This document shows positions 61,452 through 64,000 of a stretch of 64,000 bases of DNA, piece by piece. The notes beneath the pieces were generated by a model, which saw only the letters and a list, made by a program, of their open reading frames with translations, had not been told where the DNA came from and ran no database searches. A program made the translations under genes and the position numbers. Within the stretch, counting starts at the first letter, position 1; each line of letters begins with the position of its first letter. The stretch comes from Occultella glacieicola (GTDB lineage: Bacteria; Actinomycetota; Actinomycetes; Actinomycetales; Beutenbergiaceae), in the NCBI RefSeq assembly GCF_004353825.1, contig NZ_SMNA01000003.1:62001-126000 (forward strand). The letters are read 5' to 3'.

Positions 61452-62144
61452 ATGACCCTGTTCGGGCTCATCCCCGGCGCCGGCTGTGACCCTGCGTACT
61501 GGGCCCCCACCCAGAGAGCACTGGACGCGCTCGGGTTCGACTCGGTCGCCGTCGACCTGCCCAGCAGTGACGATGGCGCCGACTTCAACACCTACGCCGA
61601 CGTGACCGTGGACGCCCTGGCTGGGCATGCCGACGTGGTCCTGGTGGCGCACTCGTTCGGCGCCTTCACCGCTCCACTGGTGTGCGCCCGGCGCCCCGTC
61701 GACCTGCTCGTGCTGCTCTCTGCGATGGTGCCGCAACCGGGCGAGTCACCTGCGGACTGGTGGGCCGCGACCGGCCAGGAACAGGCCCAGGCAGACGCGG
61801 CCGCGGCGGCCGGTCGGCCGGGCGAGGAGTCCATGGCCGACGTCTTCTACCACGACCTCACCCCGGCCCAGTCGGAGCAGGCTCAGTTGTGGGATCGGCC
61901 ACAGTCAGCAACCCCGTTCGAACAGACGTGGCCGATGACGCACTGGCCGGAGGTCGCCACCCACGTGCTCGGGTTCGCCGAGGACCGCCTCTTCCCGCTG
62001 CCCTTCCAACGGCGCGTGGCCGCGCAGCGACTCGGTCTCCGGGTCACCGCCGTGCCGGGCGGGCACATGGGCATGGTGTCCCGACCGGGTCCACTCGCCG
62101 CGGCGCTGCGCTCCTGTGTCGGGTCCATCTCCACCACGATCTGA
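61452..62144 (+). CDS. Alpha/beta hydrolase
   Basis: A 230-residue hydrolase of the esterase/hydroxynitrile-lyase-like group. It has [20 protein letters not shown] (oxyanion region), [20 protein letters not shown] (nucleophile elbow AHSFG), [20 protein letters not shown], Asp in [11 protein letters not shown] and His in [13 protein letters not shown]. The substrate is unknown. It lies between hemE and hemA, on the hemA strand, 45 nt upstream of hemA, but is not a known heme gene. The 125 bp between it and hemE hold the hemE promoter and nothing else I can name. Confidence 0.87.
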   Translation: MTLFGLIPGAGCDPAYWAPTQRALDALGFDSVAVDLPSSDDGADFNTYADVTVDALAGHADVVLVAHSFGAFTAPLVCARRPVDLLVLLSAMVPQPGESPADWWAATGQEQAQADAAAAAGRPGEESMADVFYHDLTPAQSEQAQLWDRPQSATPFEQTWPMTHWPEVATHVLGFAEDRLFPLPFQRRVAAQRLGLRVTAVPGGHMGMVSRPGPLAAALRSCVGSISTTI

Positions 62145-62189
62145 CAACCTGTTCGCACGTTGGAAACGCGACGGTCGTAGCATGGCCGC

Positions 62190-63464
62190 GTGCTGGTGTG
62201 CGTGAGTGCGAGTCATCGAACCGCGAGCTTCGCGGTCCTCGAACGACTCACGGCCGCCCATCCGGACCCGGCCGCACACCTCGCTGACGACGGGGTGCAG
62301 GGCGCCGTGCTGGTCACCACCTGCAACCGGGTCGAGGCCTATCTGGACGTCGCGGCCCAGACCGAGGCGCAGATCGACGCGGCGGTGAGCACCGCCATCG
62401 AGCGCCTCGCCACCGCGGCCGGAATCGATCCCGGCGAACTGCGCGCCCGGTCCCGGACGATGAGCTCCAGCCGGGTCGCCGCGCACCTGTTCGCGGTCGC
62501 CAGCGGCCTCGACTCCGTGGTGGTCGGCGAGGACGAGATCGCCGGTCAGGTACGCCGTGCCCTGGCCGATGCCCGCGCGGCCGGCGCCACCACGACCGCC
62601 CTGGAGCGCCTGTTCCAGATGGCCTCGACCACCTCGCGCGGGGTGAAGAACACGACCGGGATCAACGCGGCGGGACGGTCCATGGTCCGCCTGGCCCTTG
62701 ACCTCACCGAGAGCCGGATCCCGCAGTGGGCCGGCGCCCGGGTGCTGATCATCGGCACCGGCGCCTACGCACGCACCACGCTCGCCGCGCTGCGCGAGCG
62801 CGGGGTGAGCACCGTGGACGTGGCCTCCCCGTCCGGGCGTGAGCAGCAGTTCGCGAGCCGGGAGGGGGTGCGACCGGTCGGTGCGGGCGAGGTGCCGGCC
62901 GCGCTCGGCCGGGCGGACCTCATCATCACCTCCACGAACCAGGTCGCCCTGGACGCCGGGCGGCTCGCACCCGCCCGCCGCGGTGAGCGGCCCCTGCTGA
63001 TCATCGACCTCGGGCTGCCCGGCAACGTCACCAAGGACGTCACCGGGTTGCCCGGCGTGGATCTGCTCGACCTGGAGACGATCAGCCTGCACGCCCCGGT
63101 CGCGGAACTGAACGCGAGCGCCCAGGCCCACGACCTGGTGGCTGCCGCGACCCGGGAGTACGAGACCCGCACCGCCGCCGAGACCGCGGCTCCCGCGATC
63201 GTGGCCTACCGCGGTCGCATCGAGGAACTCCTCGAGGCCGAACTGGCTCGAGCCCGCGCCCGCGGTGAGCACACCGAGGAGGTGGAGCGCGCGCTGCGGC
63301 ACTTCGCCGGCGTGTTGGTGCACTCCCCCACGGCCCGGGTCCGCGACCTCGCCACGCAGGGCCGGTTGCCGGAGGCAACGGATGCGCTCGCCGCCCTGTA
63401 CGGCCTGCACGTGCCGCCCCATGACGAGAAGACGCTCGGGATGACCTACCGCCGCATCGGTTGA
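62190..63464 (+). CDS. hemA: Glutamyl-tRNA reductase
   Basis: NADPH-dependent reduction of Glu-tRNA to glutamate-1-semialdehyde, the first and usually regulated step of C5 heme synthesis; 424 residues. The N-terminal catalytic domain has VSASHRTASFAVLERL and the nucleophile Cys in VLVTTCNRVEAYLDV. The conserved stretch SGLDSVVVGEDEIAGQVRRA is followed by the nucleotide domain (GARVLIIGTGAYARTTLAAL) and the dimerisation helix. The GTG at 62190 has TAGCAT 6 nt upstream. It is separate from, and opposite to, the other eight heme genes. Confidence 0.96.
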   Translation: MLVCVSASHRTASFAVLERLTAAHPDPAAHLADDGVQGAVLVTTCNRVEAYLDVAAQTEAQIDAAVSTAIERLATAAGIDPGELRARSRTMSSSRVAAHLFAVASGLDSVVVGEDEIAGQVRRALADARAAGATTTALERLFQMASTTSRGVKNTTGINAAGRSMVRLALDLTESRIPQWAGARVLIIGTGAYARTTLAALRERGVSTVDVASPSGREQQFASREGVRPVGAGEVPAALGRADLIITSTNQVALDAGRLAPARRGERPLLIIDLGLPGNVTKDVTGLPGVDLLDLETISLHAPVAELNASAQAHDLVAAATREYETRTAAETAAPAIVAYRGRIEELLEAELARARARGEHTEEVERALRHFAGVLVHSPTARVRDLATQGRLPEATDALAALYGLHVPPHDEKTLGMTYRRIG

Positions 63465-63521
63465 GGCGACCGGGGGCCCTGACTCCCGCGGGCGAGCCGG
63501 CGCAGGGTGAATGATGGGCTC

Positions 63522-64000
63522 GTGACCGGCCACGACTGGACCCTGCGGCACCCGACCCGCAACGCCGCCCACCGCGGGGCGGCAGGCACGCAAGTCCGCG
63601 CCACGTCGCTCGCTCGGCACCTTCATGACGCCGTACCGGGACCCGGTCGCGCACCTCACCGAGCAGAACGCCGACCGGGTGCCCGACCTCGTGCCGCTCC
63701 GGATGGCGCGGATGCTGCAGGACCCGTTCGCGTTCTACCGCGGGAGCGCGGGCCTGATGGCCCTCGACCTGGCCGACGCCGCACCATGGGACTGGGACCT
63801 CAAACGCCTGGTGACGAGCGCCGTCGTCAGGGGACGCCACGCCGGGTACGACGGCGCCGACATCGAGCGGACCGCCCGCGAGGCCCTGCGCACGTACGCG
63901 ACGGCCCTCGCCGATATCACTGCCCTCTCGCCGACGGCGCGCTACTTCATGCACACCGGGACCGCCAAGGCCGGGCGATGGCTCGACAAGGCCACCCGCA
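63522..64000 (+). pseudogene. DUF2252 family gene, degraded (frameshift plus internal deletion), cut by window edge
   Basis: The GTG at 63522 opens VTGHDWTLRHPTRNAAHRGA, with an HPT motif usual near DUF2252 starts. The DUF2252 match then continues in another frame: GRQARKSAPRRSLGTF, DPVAHLTEQNADRVPDLVPL, RMARMLQDPFAFYRGSAGLM and ALDLAD. It joins directly to APWDWDLKRLVTSAVV, with no room for the roughly 40 residues that carry GDxHxxNFG and FDxNDFDE in intact members. So the sequence shows a frameshift near 63580-63600 and an in-frame deletion near 63779. The C-terminal part stays open to the window end. AATGAT lies 6 nt before the GTG. DUF2252 proteins are kinase-like and of unknown role; this copy is probably inactive. 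Confidence 0.7.

Overview
The window is 64 kb of very GC-rich bacterial DNA with tightly packed genes, many 1-4 nt stop/start overlaps and heavy use of GTG starts. The gene content points to an actinobacterium: NdgR next to leuC, an actinobacterial-type ferrochelatase, the coproporphyrin-dependent heme pathway, a Pls/PosA-type synthetase, a DUF222-HNH protein and an LAxTG surface protein. The Micrococcales are my best guess, by inference only. At least 20 genes have a -10 element ending 6-8 nt before the start codon, so leaderless transcription appears to be common here.

Left part (1-21.9 kb). leuC runs off the left edge and is divergent from its regulator ndgR across a 17-bp palindromic operator. 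Next come an aminoglycoside-phosphotransferase-like kinase, a lipoprotein penicillin-binding protein, a tRNA-Gln/tRNA-Glu pair, and an operon of sensor kinase, response regulator and a second such kinase. A formylglycine sulfatase separates that operon from an ABC exporter whose promoter shares sequence blocks with the sensor-kinase promoter. Then follow acylphosphatase, a YjbR-like protein, a MarR-MFS efflux operon with an overlapping promoter/operator palindrome, a WYL regulator divergent from three tiny proteins (two of them paralogous), a HAD hydrolase, gltX, a repeat pair, a small hypothetical, an FAH-family hydrolase and a methyltransferase.

Middle part (22-52.6 kb). This holds a DUF418-like membrane protein, two putative 3-methyladenine glycosylases of different families, a nitroreductase and a 1286-residue Pls/PosA-like synthetase coupled to an M1 peptidase. 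Downstream is a four-gene FtsX/MacB-type ABC transporter operon followed by a sortase-anchored P-domain protein. Then come a NUDIX hydrolase, an EEP phosphatase, an ATP-dependent DNA ligase, a BAAT-type hydrolase, a DUF222-HNH protein with a long repetitive linker, two paralogous small membrane proteins, an SRPBCC-ArsR operon, an aldo/keto reductase and an LCP protein. A pair of Gdx-type small multidrug resistance proteins follows, preceded by a candidate guanidine-III riboswitch.

Right part (52.7-64 kb). A complete heme locus: hemE-hemY-hemQ-hemH-hemC-hemD-hemB-hemL on the minus strand, with hemA nearby on the plus strand. HemA takes Glu-tRNA (made by GltX) to glutamate semialdehyde, and HemL to HemE carry this to coproporphyrinogen III. 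HemY, HemH and HemQ then form heme by the coproporphyrin route. The window ends in a degraded DUF2252 gene that lacks its core motifs. No gene-free stretch exceeds 300 bases, and I saw no CRISPR array, insertion sequence, rRNA or replication origin.
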